From positions 1-61,830 of the forward strand of contig NZ_JAABNP010000035.1 in NCBI RefSeq assembly GCF_009928485.1: a stretch of DNA of 61,830 bases, in the 5' to 3' direction. Positions 25,836 to 34,354 of this stretch are shown here, piece after piece. The stretch comes from Clostridium sp. C2-6-12. Lineage in GTDB: Bacteria > Bacillota > Clostridia > Clostridiales > Clostridiaceae. The translations under genes were made by a program, and so were the position numbers. Below the pieces are notes generated by a model, which saw only the letters and a list, made by a program, of their open reading frames with translations, ran no database searches and had not been told where the DNA came from. The stretch's first letter is position 1; each line of letters starts with the position of its first letter.

Positions 25836-26907
25836 CATGAGACTTGTTAAAAGCGTAACTTGCGAAGTCCATCATGTTATCAAATATCTTATTTGCAATC
25901 TCTTCACTTATTCCATTTCTAATACATCCTGGAACTACAACTTCTCCATCTTCTTCAATTCCATAAATGAAATTTTTTCTTTCTTCCTCCATTACCTTAT
26001 GCTTTTTCTTAGACATAGCTCTTCTAACCATGTCACTACGTCCCATTGAATACCCTGCTAGTTTTCTAACAATTTCCATTACCTGTTCCTGGTAAACCAT
26101 AACCCCATAGGTAACATTTAAAACATCCTCCAATTGTGGAGTTTCATATTGTACTTTATCTGGATTCTTCTTACATTCAATATACCTTGGTATTTCAGCC
26201 ATAGGGCCTGGTCTATATAATGAAATACCTGCAATGATATCTTCTATAGAGTCAGGCTTTAATTCCTTCATAAATGAAGTCATACCAGCTGATTCTAATT
26301 GGAATACACCAGCAGTCCTTCCTTCCCCTATCATTTTATAAACTTCTTTATCTGCAAAATCTATCCTATCGAGGTCTATATCTATATTCCTATTTTCTTT
26401 AACCATATTAATGGCATCATTCATAACAGTTAAGGTTCTAAGTCCTAAGAAGTCCATTTTCAGCAATCCAAGCTCTTCCAGTGTTCCCATTCCAAATTGA
26501 GTTACTATCATTTCTTCATTTTTTTGAAGTGGAACATATTCAACCAATGGTCTTGATGCAATAACAACACCTGCTGCATGAGTTGAAGAATGCCTTGGAA
26601 GCCCCTCTAAATCCTTAGCAATATTTATTAGATTCTTTACTCTTTCATCTGTATCATAAGCTAGTTTAAGCTCAGGATTATACTCTAATGCCTTTTCTAT
26701 AGTTATACCTAACATGGTTGGTATCATCTTGGCAATTCTATCAACCTCTGCATAACTATAATTCATAGCTCTACCAACATCTCTTATACATACCCTTGGT
26801 GCCATTGTACCAAAAGTTATTATTTGAGAAACATTACTTGCTCCATATTTTTCTACAACATAATCAATTACTTCTTGACGCCTTTCGTAGCAGAAGTCCG
26901 AATCTAT
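25836..26907 (-). CDS. dnaE: dnaE exon 2: DNA polymerase III alpha, palm/fingers part
   Basis: 1,072 bases between the introns, coding residues 422-778 plus the first base of codon 779. It starts IDSDFCYERRQEVIDYV; Asp423 is the second catalytic aspartate (E. coli D403). The third (E. coli D555) is Asp573 in LLKMDFLGLRTLT. The exon continues through HSSTHAAGVVIA, FQLESAGM, YRPGPM and VYQEQVM and ends ASYAFNKSH. The apparent ATG of the raw ORF (26805) is internal; 34 codons upstream of it are real exon sequence contiguous with exon 1 once the group I intron is removed. Confidence 0.95.
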
Positions 26908-27242
26908 CTATTACTACCCTCTTTTTCAAGATACTTTAACACTGGTTTTCCAGTGGGTATAGACTATATCTTCTCCCACCGACCTTTACGGTTTGGGATG
27001 CCCCGCTTCGTAAGTACTTTTTTATAAAAGCACTTACTACGTGCCCTTGCACTAGTCGTTGGACCTTTCTCTTTTCGAGACTTGGCTGCTGGTTATCCAA
27101 TTTCTTTAATTTTTATGGTTAAACCACCGTAACATTTAGGCTTATTTCATCCTTCTGCTTTGGTCTAAAGAACTCTAAGGACTTTCCAGCAATTCGAGGC
27201 TCTTTAAGCATATTATTTCTAACATGCACGACTATAAATTGG

Positions 27243-28064
27243 CTATTTCATAGATTTTAGACATAAATACTTCATATATTTTCTCTCTAAATATAATTCT
27301 GAATTATAATATAAATAAGTCATTATACTTAATGTTTTATATTTTCCACCATAACTTAAATAGTAATTATTTTTTTCATCTTTTCTTCGCTTGAACAATC
27401 TATTTTTAAATTCATAATCTGAAATTTCATTAAATATTTCTATTAAACTTTCCAGAAACTCTTTTGTCCCACATATCTTAAAATTAATTGAGTTTTTTGA
27501 TAATACTAAGCTTCCATCTCCATCAAAATATCCTCTTATAAAATCTTTATAAAATTTTTTATTTAATATTTCTTCATTTGGAAACTCTATTACTAATGAT
27601 TTATTATAAACAACACCCTTATCTTTAAGATCACTTACGAAACTTTTGCTATTTAATATCATTCGGCAATATTCTATTGATTTATATGGTGAATTTGAAA
27701 AATAAGTATTTATAGGATACGAAGACTGAATACTTTCTTTAAATTTCATTAACTGGGCTATATCTACAACTGATAATGCAATTCCAAAATTATTACCTGT
27801 TATATAACCATCAGCATAAATAAAACCTAACCAATATGCCTTTTCACTAGAATCTATAATTTTAAAATAATTTTCATTAAAACAATAAATCTTGTGACTT
27901 TCTCGCAAATTTCTCGTTTCAGTATTCCATCGTTTTAAAGCATCATATATACCACTTAAACTATATCCTAATTCGTTCGAAATATTTTTACATGACATTT
28001 TTTTATTTATATATAAGTCTATTATTTCTTCTTTATATTTATCAAGTTCATATCTATCTGTCAT
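27243..28064 (-). CDS. LAGLIDADG homing endonuclease of the dnaE group I intron
   Basis: A 273-residue protein with two LAGLIDADG helices, AYWLGFIYADGYI (about 76-88) and DFIRGYFDGDGSL (about 177-189), each with the metal-binding Asp; two motifs in one chain mean it acts as a monomer. The N-terminal ~50 residues form a helix-turn-helix (EEIIDLYINKKMSCKNISNE, then LGYSLSGIYDALKRW), an extra DNA-binding module. It would cut intronless dnaE to spread the intron, and may also help splicing. AGGAGG sits five bases before ATG and partly inside a hairpin. The gene lies 5' of the P-Q-R-S core. Confidence 0.93.
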   Translation of the reverse strand: MTDRYELDKYKEEIIDLYINKKMSCKNISNELGYSLSGIYDALKRWNTETRNLRESHKIYCFNENYFKIIDSSEKAYWLGFIYADGYITGNNFGIALSVVDIAQLMKFKESIQSSYPINTYFSNSPYKSIEYCRMILNSKSFVSDLKDKGVVYNKSLVIEFPNEEILNKKFYKDFIRGYFDGDGSLVLSKNSINFKICGTKEFLESLIEIFNEISDYEFKNRLFKRRKDEKNNYYLSYGGKYKTLSIMTYLYYNSELYLERKYMKYLCLKSMK

Positions 28065-28069
28065 AAGTG

Positions 28070-28095
28070 CCTCCTAAAAACCTCTTGTTTTTAGG
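28070..28095 (-). promoter_or_regulatory. Hairpin overlapping the ribosome site of the intron endonuclease
   Basis: CCTAAAAAC (28087-28095 read on the coding strand) and GTTTTTAGG (28073-28081) form a perfect 9-bp stem with a five-base loop, 15 bases into the intron. The AGGAGG ribosome site (28070-28075) begins inside the stem's 3' arm. It is probably the intron's P2-like helix, and when folded it would partly hide the ribosome site. Confidence 0.7.
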
Positions 28096-28109
28096 ATAAC
28101 CAATTTTTA

Positions 28110-29372
28110 ATCTGGCATACTTACTCTTTCTGGATTCAAAAAGCGTTCAAATATCAAACTATACTTAATAGGATCTATCTTAGTAATCCCCAAAGTATAA
28201 GCTACTATTGATCCTGCTGCTGATCCTCTTCCCGGTCCTGTTGGAATTCCACTTTCATAAGAAAATCTAATGAAATCCCAAACGATTAAGAAATAATCAA
28301 CATACCCCATCTGCTTTATTACTTGAAGTTCATATTCTAATCTATCTATATATTCTTTAGCATCTTCATGTTCTTCTTTTATTTTAGTTATTATTTCATA
28401 ATCTAAAGGCTTTCCTAATATTTCCTTGAATACATCATATCTATCTATAAGGCCTTTATAGCAGGTATCTCTAAGATATTCATATGGGTCCTGCCCCTCT
28501 TCTAATGGAAATTTAGGAAGTTTTGATTCATGAAACTTATATTCATAATTACACTGGTCTGCAATCTTAATAGTATTTTCTAAAGCTTCAGGTACATACG
28601 AAAAAATATCCCACATTTCATCCGCTGATTTTAAATAAAATTGATCTGATGGATACCGTCTTCGATTTGGATCATCAATGGTTTTAGCAGTTTGAATGCA
28701 CATTAGTACATCATGTGACTTTGAATCTTCTTTATTTATATAATGTACATCATTGGTAGCTATTAATGGTATTCCTGTTTCCTCTGCTAATTTTATATTT
28801 TCCTCATTAACTTTCTTTTGCTCTTCCATGCCATGATTTTGTATCTCTAGATAAAAATCACCATTAAATATATCTTTATACATTAAGGCTACTTCTTTAG
28901 CCTTTTCATAATTTCCTTTAAGGTGATATGACTGTATTTCTCCACCCAAACATGCACTTAAAGCAACCAATCCTTCACTGTGTTCTCTCAAATACTCATG
29001 ATCAACTCTAGGTTTATAATAAAAACCTTCAATTGAAGCTGTTGATACTATTTTCATCAAATTTTCATATCCAATTTGATTTTTAACTAGCAAAACTAAA
29101 TGAGAAGTTGAATTTTCCTTATCTGGCTGCTTTATGTGCCTTGACTTTCCAGCCACATAAACTTCACAACCCAAAATAGCTTTTATATCATATTCTTGTG
29201 CTGCTTTAAAAAAATCTACTAACCCATACATAACACCATGATCTGTAATTGCTATACTCTTCATTCCTAATTCTTTAGCTTTTGCCATAAGCTTTTTAAT
29301 TTTTCCAGATCCGTCTAGCAAACTATATTCTGTATGAAGATGAAGATGTACAAATTCCTTTTTTTTCTCCAT
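28110..29372 (-). CDS. dnaE: dnaE exon 1: DNA polymerase III alpha, PHP and start of palm
   Basis: Codes for residues 1-421 of DnaE, the replicative polymerase subunit. The PHP domain opens the protein (HLHLHTEYSLLDGSGK, with GHxH-like metal ligands through ITDHG, ACLGGEIQ and NDVHY). The polymerase part begins YFLIVWDFIRFS and GPGRGSAAGSIVAYTLGI, and the exon stops at FLNPERVSMPD, whose last residue is catalytic Asp421 (E. coli D401). The very next codon is TAA, the first three bases of the group I intron, so unspliced mRNA gives only a 421-residue product. Start ATG follows AGGAGGATTTAC. Confidence 0.95.
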
Positions 29373-29471
29373 GTAAATCCTCCTTTCCTGAGATTATATC
29401 AATATTTTTTGAAATCATCTGCTTTTTAATTATAACAATCTACAACTATTTTTTATACAATTTTATAAAAA

Positions 29472-29507
29472 ACAGCAGTTGAATTATTTCTATGTCCAAC
29501 TACTGTG
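29472..29507 (-). terminator. Terminator between the Dabb gene and dnaE
   Basis: ACAGTAGTTG and CAACTGCTGT pair (one G-T) around a 16-base loop, followed by TTTTTT on the minus strand, about 20 bases after the Dabb stop codon. It separates dnaE from the whiA-Dabb transcript upstream. Confidence 0.75.
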
Positions 29508-29525
29508 TATATTTATTATTCAATT

Positions 29526-29810
29526 TTAAAAATCTATTGTTTTGCTCAATTCTATATAAGGACCGATAACCTTCTTAACCTTTTCAACATGAAATTCATC
29601 TATATCATAAGCTAAATAATCTTCTTTTGAATCAAATCTTGTTATAATAGCGATATCATAACTTCTATCACTTCTAATAACATCAATTCCTACTTCTAAT
29701 TGTTTTAGTTCTTTAATGTTTCCATTCATAGTTAAAAAAGTCTTTTCTAAAAATTCTAAATTTTCCTTTGTTGGTTCTTTCGCTTTAAAAAATACAATAT
29801 GTGTAAACAT
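29526..29810 (-). CDS. Dabb-family stress-responsive A/B barrel protein
   Basis: About 94 residues forming one ferredoxin-like Dabb domain: MFTHIVFFKAKEPTKENLEF, a middle IKELKQLEVGIDVI, DRSYDIAIITRFDSKEDYLA and the terminal HVEKVKKVIGPYIE. Such proteins dimerise into an alpha/beta barrel; their function in bacteria is mostly unknown, and no catalytic residue stands out. The ATG at 29810 matches the domain start and follows a GGGGTG; an ATG/TTG further upstream would add 16 residues that look like spacer DNA. Downstream of whiA, separated by a MITE-like repeat. Confidence 0.75.
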   Translation of the reverse strand: MFTHIVFFKAKEPTKENLEFLEKTFLTMNGNIKELKQLEVGIDVIRSDRSYDIAIITRFDSKEDYLAYDIDEFHVEKVKKVIGPYIELSKTIDF

Positions 29811-29828
29811 AAAACACCCCACTCTTTC

Positions 29829-29940
29829 AATTATCAATTTGCAATTAAAAGTTAACAATTAAGGACTAAATTACTTCGTAATTTCTTAAACAATATATTT
29901 CAAACTCACAAAGGAGTTTCCTCCTCAATTTTTAATTATA
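29829..29940. repeat. MITE-like intergenic repeat, copy A (diverged)
   Basis: It starts AATTAAAAGTTAACAATTAAGG, has a central hairpin AAATTAC-TTC-GTAATTT, and its far end is GTTTCCTCCTC then AATTTTTAATTA, resembling the corresponding parts of copy B (36248-36424). It lies in the whiA-Dabb spacer. This is the weakest member of the family. Confidence 0.45.
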
Positions 29941-30888
29941 TTAATTTCCTGTTCTTAATTCTTCTGCTATTTTTTCAATTTTTCTTAGTCTATGGTTTAT
30001 TCCTGATTTGCCTACAGGTGGATTTAACATTTCTCCTAATTCCTTTAAGGATTCATCTGGGAAATTTAATCTTAGTTCTGCAATTTCTCTTAGATTTGCA
30101 GGAAGTCTTTGAAGTCCTATTTGAGATTGTATTAATTTTATACTTTCAACTTGTCTTACTGCTGCATTTACTGTCTTTGAAAGATTTGCCGTCTCGCAAT
30201 TAACAAGTCTGTTTACATTGTTCCTCATTTCCTTCATTATTCTTATATTTTCAATTTCTAATAATGAAGCATGAGCCCCTATTACATTAAGCAAATCTAC
30301 AATCTGTTCTCCTTCTTTAATATATACAATAAAGCTATTTTTCCTTTGTATAACTTTAGAGTTCAAATTAAAAGTATTAATTAAACTCGATAGGTCTCTT
30401 GCATATTCTTCACTATGAGTTACGAATTCTAAATGATACGTCTTTTCCGGGTTACTTATGCTTCCGCCACCAATAAACGCACCCCTAACATAGGCTTTTT
30501 TTGTATCCTCATGTTCAAAAATATGAGGTTCAATTCTATAGTCTAAACTCATAATTCCGTCAATTTCTTTAAGTATACCAGTATCACTTAATAAACCTCT
30601 AACACCCATTTCCTCTGAAATCACTACCATATAAATATTATTTTTCTTTAATGAATTACTTTTTTTAACCATTAATTTAGAATGAATATCAAAGTGATTT
30701 TTTAAAATGGTAAAAATTAATCTTGCACTGGCTGGATTTTCTGTGGTCATTTTAAAACTAAGTCCACTTCCACTAAAAGCTAACGTACCACTAACCTTCA
30801 TTATTGCTGATAATTCTGCCAATGCCTCTTCCTTAGAAATATCTATATACCTACATATTTCTCCTTTAACCTTTGATGAAAATGACAT
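29941..30888 (-). CDS. whiA: WhiA sporulation/division regulator
   Basis: A 315-residue WhiA: DNA-binding regulator linked to cell division and, in actinomycetes, sporulation; in Firmicutes it binds DNA and affects division. N-terminal ~200 residues form a degenerate LAGLIDADG-endonuclease fold (SFSSKVKGEICRYI..., then AYVRGAFIGGGSISNPEKTY, where catalytic Asp is lost), and the C-terminal ~90 residues are a sigma-region-4-like helix-turn-helix (LPANLREIAELRLNFPDESL, then KELGEMLNPPVGKSGINHRL). It is the third gene of the rapZ-yvcK-whiA cluster, 34 bases after yvcK, the conserved Firmicute order. Confidence 0.95.
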   Translation of the reverse strand: MSFSSKVKGEICRYIDISKEEALAELSAIMKVSGTLAFSGSGLSFKMTTENPASARLIFTILKNHFDIHSKLMVKKSNSLKKNNIYMVVISEEMGVRGLLSDTGILKEIDGIMSLDYRIEPHIFEHEDTKKAYVRGAFIGGGSISNPEKTYHLEFVTHSEEYARDLSSLINTFNLNSKVIQRKNSFIVYIKEGEQIVDLLNVIGAHASLLEIENIRIMKEMRNNVNRLVNCETANLSKTVNAAVRQVESIKLIQSQIGLQRLPANLREIAELRLNFPDESLKELGEMLNPPVGKSGINHRLRKIEKIAEELRTGN

Positions 30889-30921
30889 TTTGTTTCCTAC
30901 CTTACCTATATATTTTTTATA

Positions 30922-32274
30922 TTATTCTATTTCCTTACCTTTTTCTTCTCTTATTCTTTCCTTAATACGTTGTGATAAATACATATACTCTATAATCTTC
31001 TTTTTATCATACAAAAGTTTCTTTTCCATAATGGTGTCTACCAATACTTCTGCTAGCTTGGCTGAATCATGTTTTACTAATCCATTTTTTATTTTAACAA
31101 GATTTTCACCAACTATTTTTATGCCCAAACTGTTTATAACTTCATTATCTAGCTTAACAAGTTCTGCGCCATCCTGTGCATATTTCTCTCTTAATTCTTC
31201 TGTTATTTCACCTGTATTAGCAATTACATAATCAACAATATCCTTGCCTCCATATTTAAGTAAAACCTTTAGATGGTCAGATGCCTTAAACCCTGTAGTT
31301 TCTCCTGGCTGAGTCATTATATTAGAAATATAAATTTTAATTGCATCACTTTTTCTAACTGCTTTAGCAATATCTTTAACAAGTAAATTAGGTGTTATAC
31401 TTGTATACAAACTTCCTGGTCCCATAACTATAGCATCAGCTTCTTTTAATGCATCTAATGCTTCTTTCAAAGGAGCTGCATTTTCAGGATTTATTTTTAG
31501 CTCTTCTATTCTTGAATTTTGCTTAATTGCTTCTTCTGGAATCTGCGATTCACCTTTTACAACATTTCCATTTTCAAACTTTGCTATTAACTGCATATTG
31601 TCTAAAGTAACAGGTATAACTTTTCCTGTTACAGCAAGTACTGAACTCATTTTTTGAACAGCTTCTTCAAAATTATCAGATATTCCAGCCATTGCTGCTA
31701 AAAACAAATTACCAAAGCTTTGGTTTTTTAATCTTCCATCTGAAAATCTATATTGAAGTAAATCTTCCATTATAGGTTCAGTATCAGCTAATGCTAAAAT
31801 ACAATTTCTGATATCTCCAGGTGGAAGCATTCCAAGGTCTTCTCTTAAATCCCCTGATCCGCCACCATCATCACCAACTGTTACTATAGCTGTTATATTA
31901 GACGTATAATACTTCAACCCTCTAAGCATTGTTGAAAGACCTGTTCCTCCACCTATTACAACTATTTTAGGCCCTTTAACCAATAATCTCTTTTCATATA
32001 TTAGACTTTCAATCTTTCGGCTATCTAAGGACACTTTAATATATCCTCTATTAACAAGTGCAATCATTGATTTCATAGTCTCTGTAACAGATATATAAAG
32101 AACAAATACACCTGTAATATTTAAAAATACATAGAATACTTGATAGTATAAGTTATATATTCTGTGAGTAACTAATTCTGTAAAACCAAAGGCTATTAAA
32201 AGTACTCCAAATATCCCAAATGCCAGCCATCGTTTTACTCTAATTCCTGCTTTAAGCCAGTCTCTTATCCTCAT
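30922..32274 (-). CDS. yvcK: YvcK/CofD-like gluconeogenesis factor with N-terminal membrane segments
   Basis: A 450-residue YvcK (GlmR-type) protein. Two hydrophobic segments at about residues 15-70 are followed by the CofD-like domain: KIVVIGGGTGLSTMLRGLK (UDP-sugar/phosphate loop), VTVGDDGGGSGDLREDLGML, GNLFLAAM, NMQLIAKFENG and VMGPGSLYTSITPNLLV. In bacilli the protein binds UDP-GlcNAc and adjusts carbon flow toward the cell wall. The N-terminal membrane part is longer than in B. subtilis, as in other clostridia. It overlaps rapZ by four bases, so translation is coupled. Confidence 0.93.
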   Translation of the reverse strand: MRIRDWLKAGIRVKRWLAFGIFGVLLIAFGFTELVTHRIYNLYYQVFYVFLNITGVFVLYISVTETMKSMIALVNRGYIKVSLDSRKIESLIYEKRLLVKGPKIVVIGGGTGLSTMLRGLKYYTSNITAIVTVGDDGGGSGDLREDLGMLPPGDIRNCILALADTEPIMEDLLQYRFSDGRLKNQSFGNLFLAAMAGISDNFEEAVQKMSSVLAVTGKVIPVTLDNMQLIAKFENGNVVKGESQIPEEAIKQNSRIEELKINPENAAPLKEALDALKEADAIVMGPGSLYTSITPNLLVKDIAKAVRKSDAIKIYISNIMTQPGETTGFKASDHLKVLLKYGGKDIVDYVIANTGEITEELREKYAQDGAELVKLDNEVINSLGIKIVGENLVKIKNGLVKHDSAKLAEVLVDTIMEKKLLYDKKKIIEYMYLSQRIKERIREEKGKEIE

Positions 32275-33155
32275 AGTTTCTTTTCTCCTTTATGAAGATC
32301 TTCTGATACATCTCTATGTTCTATTTTTGCATTATAATTTTCATTATTTAGTCTTTCATAAATTTCATTTGCTATAGCAACAGAACGATGTCTGCCTCCA
32401 GTACAGCCAATTGATATTATTAATTGTCTCTTTCCTTCCTTAATGTAATTAGGAATCAAATATTTCAGCATATCGACTAATTTTTCTATAAAAGTAACAG
32501 TTTCTGTCTGTTTTAATACATATTCTTTAACTGGTTCATCATTCCCAGAATATTGTTTTAACTCTGGAATATAAAATGGATTTGGTATAAATCTAACATC
32601 AAAAACCAAATCTGAATCTACTGGAATACCATATTTAAATCCAAAACTTAATACTGTAACTGATAGTTGTTTTTCTGGATAAACGTGATCTCCATAAGCC
32701 ATATTAATCTTCTCTCTTAAATGACGTATTTCATATTTTGATGTGTCTATTATAATATCTGCAACATTTTTAATTTCTCTTAATTTTTCTCTTTCTTGGG
32801 TAATACCTGTTAACACTCTTCCATCTGGTGATAATGGATGACTTCTTCTAGACTCTTTAAATCTCTTTATAAGAATTTCGTCAGTTGCTTCTAAAAATAA
32901 AATTTCATATTTAAAGTCATTTTGTTTTAAATAATTTAGAGTATCAAAGAAATCATCAAAGAAAACTCCTCCTCTAATATCTATAACTAATGCTACTTTT
33001 TCAATATTTCCTCCACTTTGTGCACACATTTCAGCAAATTTTGAGATTAACTTTGGTGGAAGGTTATCTACACAAAAATACCCCAAATCTTCTAATGCTC
33101 TTGTCGCTTGTGTCTTTCCTGCTCCCGATAATCCTGTAACTATTACAAACCTCAT
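32271..33155 (-). CDS. rapZ: RapZ-family RNase adapter/nucleotide-binding protein
   Basis: A 294-residue RapZ (YvcJ) protein. Walker A GLSGAGKT at residues 8-15, the NLPP segment (FCVDNLPPKLI), Walker-B-like VALVIDIRG, and a C-terminal domain with GCTGGRHRSVAIANEIYERL and EHRDV. In E. coli it senses GlcN6P and steers RNase E; in bacilli it affects competence by an unclear route. With the downstream yvcK and whiA it forms the conserved cluster linking nucleotide-sugar status to envelope growth. Confidence 0.95.
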   Translation of the reverse strand: MRFVIVTGLSGAGKTQATRALEDLGYFCVDNLPPKLISKFAEMCAQSGGNIEKVALVIDIRGGVFFDDFFDTLNYLKQNDFKYEILFLEATDEILIKRFKESRRSHPLSPDGRVLTGITQEREKLREIKNVADIIIDTSKYEIRHLREKINMAYGDHVYPEKQLSVTVLSFGFKYGIPVDSDLVFDVRFIPNPFYIPELKQYSGNDEPVKEYVLKQTETVTFIEKLVDMLKYLIPNYIKEGKRQLIISIGCTGGRHRSVAIANEIYERLNNENYNAKIEHRDVSEDLHKGEKKL

Positions 33156-33303
33156 ACTACTTCCTCCCTTTTGCCAAAGATATTTCTATAAGCACATTAT
33201 TTTTCATAAATTTTCACTATACTTTACCATGAAAATTATATCATATAATCATAATTAAATCATAAAAAACCCAAAAGTCATAAACTCTTGAGTTTTTAAT
33301 GTC

Positions 33304-34218
33304 TTAGTCTTCACCTAAAATTCTAACTTCTGGATATAAATCTACACCAAACTTCTTTTTCACTTCATCTGTAACATGATATATTACATCTAATACATCT
33401 TTAGCAGTTCCATTGCCTTTATTTATAACAAATCCAGCATGTTTTTCTGAAACACATGCTCCACCTATAGTAAATCCCTTTAGTCCTGCATCATCAATTA
33501 ATTTACTTGCAAAATGCCCTTCAGGTCTTTTAAATGTACTTCCTGCTGATGGATATTCCAAAGGCTGTTTCTCTTCTCTTCTTTGAGTTAATTCATCTAC
33601 CCTCGCTTTAATTTTTTCTTTGTCCCCAGGTGTCAAATTAAAAGTTGCACTTAATACAACATATCCCTTTTCCATAACTATAGACTGTCTATAACCTAAA
33701 TTTAATTCTTCTTTTGAAATGACTCTTATTTCTTGATTGTCATCTAGTACCTCTGCACTTTCAATAACAAAAGATATCTCTCCATCGTAAGCTCCTGCAT
33801 TCATAAATACTGCACCGCCTACACTTCCAGGAATACCGCATGCAAATTGAAAACCTGATAAAGCTCCATTTACTGCTTCTGTTGATACATCTTTAAGTAA
33901 AGCACCACATTCTGCCGTAATTTTATTGCCTACGCGTTCTATCTTATTAAGTTCACTTAATTTTATAACAACGCCTCTAATCCCGCCATCTTTAACTAAA
34001 AGGTTTGATCCATTTCCAATAACATAAAAAGGAATTTTATTATCTTTACAAATTGTAATAGCATCTTTTAATTGTTGTACTGTATTTGGAGTTAAAAGTA
34101 TATCTACTGGTCCTCCAACTTTAAAATATATATTTTCACTCATTTTTGCATCTAATTGAATTTGTGAATCTTTATATATTTTACTGAATAAATTCTTATA
34201 TTCTCCATAATGATTCAT
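33304..34218 (-). CDS. murB: UDP-N-acetylenolpyruvoylglucosamine reductase MurB
   Basis: A 304-residue FAD-dependent MurB that reduces UDP-GlcNAc-enolpyruvate to UDP-MurNAc with NADPH. FAD-binding blocks YFKVGGPVDILLTP, FYVIGNGSNLLVKDGGIRGV and GIPGSVGGAVFMNAGAYDGE are clear. The active-site Ser lies in YPSAGSTFKRPEGHFASKLI and the Glu in LYPEVRILGE. It is the short type II form lacking the E. coli insertion. The ATG at 34218, eight bases after GAGGAG, is preferred over a TTG five codons upstream. A weak hairpin terminator follows at about 33265-33300. Confidence 0.95.
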   Translation of the reverse strand: MNHYGEYKNLFSKIYKDSQIQLDAKMSENIYFKVGGPVDILLTPNTVQQLKDAITICKDNKIPFYVIGNGSNLLVKDGGIRGVVIKLSELNKIERVGNKITAECGALLKDVSTEAVNGALSGFQFACGIPGSVGGAVFMNAGAYDGEISFVIESAEVLDDNQEIRVISKEELNLGYRQSIVMEKGYVVLSATFNLTPGDKEKIKARVDELTQRREEKQPLEYPSAGSTFKRPEGHFASKLIDDAGLKGFTIGGACVSEKHAGFVINKGNGTAKDVLDVIYHVTDEVKKKFGVDLYPEVRILGED

Positions 34219-34354
34219 TCTAAAACTCCTCAAACATTTATATTAGTCTTATATCTATATCATATAGAATAATCCATTCACTAATCTAACACAAGTAAAT
34301 TTTTATATTAACTTTAGCCCAGCAAATTTTTATTCCGTACTATTATAGCATAAT

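Larger units (their letters stand above)
26908..28109 (-). mobile_element. Group I intron interrupting dnaE between catalytic Asp codons
   Basis: A 1,202-base intron. The 5' exon ends in T (..CCAGAT) and the intron ends in G (..TAATAG), as group I rules require. Core elements on the coding strand: P AATTGCTGGAAAGTCC (27179-27194), Q GGATAACCAGCAGCC (27084-27098), R GTCCAACGACTAGTGC (27049-27064), S AAGATATAGTCT (26961-26972). P4 (GCTGG/CCAGC) and P7 (GACTA/TAGTC) pair perfectly, and P9 is ACACTGG/CCAGTGT (about 26939-26956). A LAGLIDADG gene fills the 5' half. Element style looks subgroup IA-like. Excision joins MPD to IDSD. I could not resolve a canonical P1 with a U-G pair. Confidence 0.95.

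Noticed and set aside
26908..28109. An intein in DnaE, since many dnaE genes carry LAGLIDADG inteins
   Set aside because: The insert begins with an in-frame TAA, the endonuclease has its own start and ribosome site, there are no Hint splicing blocks (Cys/Ser start, HN-Cys end), and group I core elements with perfect P4 and P7 pairing are present.
21826..29372. dnaE as a broken pseudogene or three separate genes
   Set aside because: Excision at rule-conforming group I and group II boundaries restores one exact frame with all catalytic residues and no other lesion, and the exons keep full conservation.
29941..30888. WhiA as another homing endonuclease
   Set aside because: It has the LAGLIDADG fold but lost the catalytic acidic residues and carries the WhiA HTH; it is a core regulator next to yvcK and rapZ.
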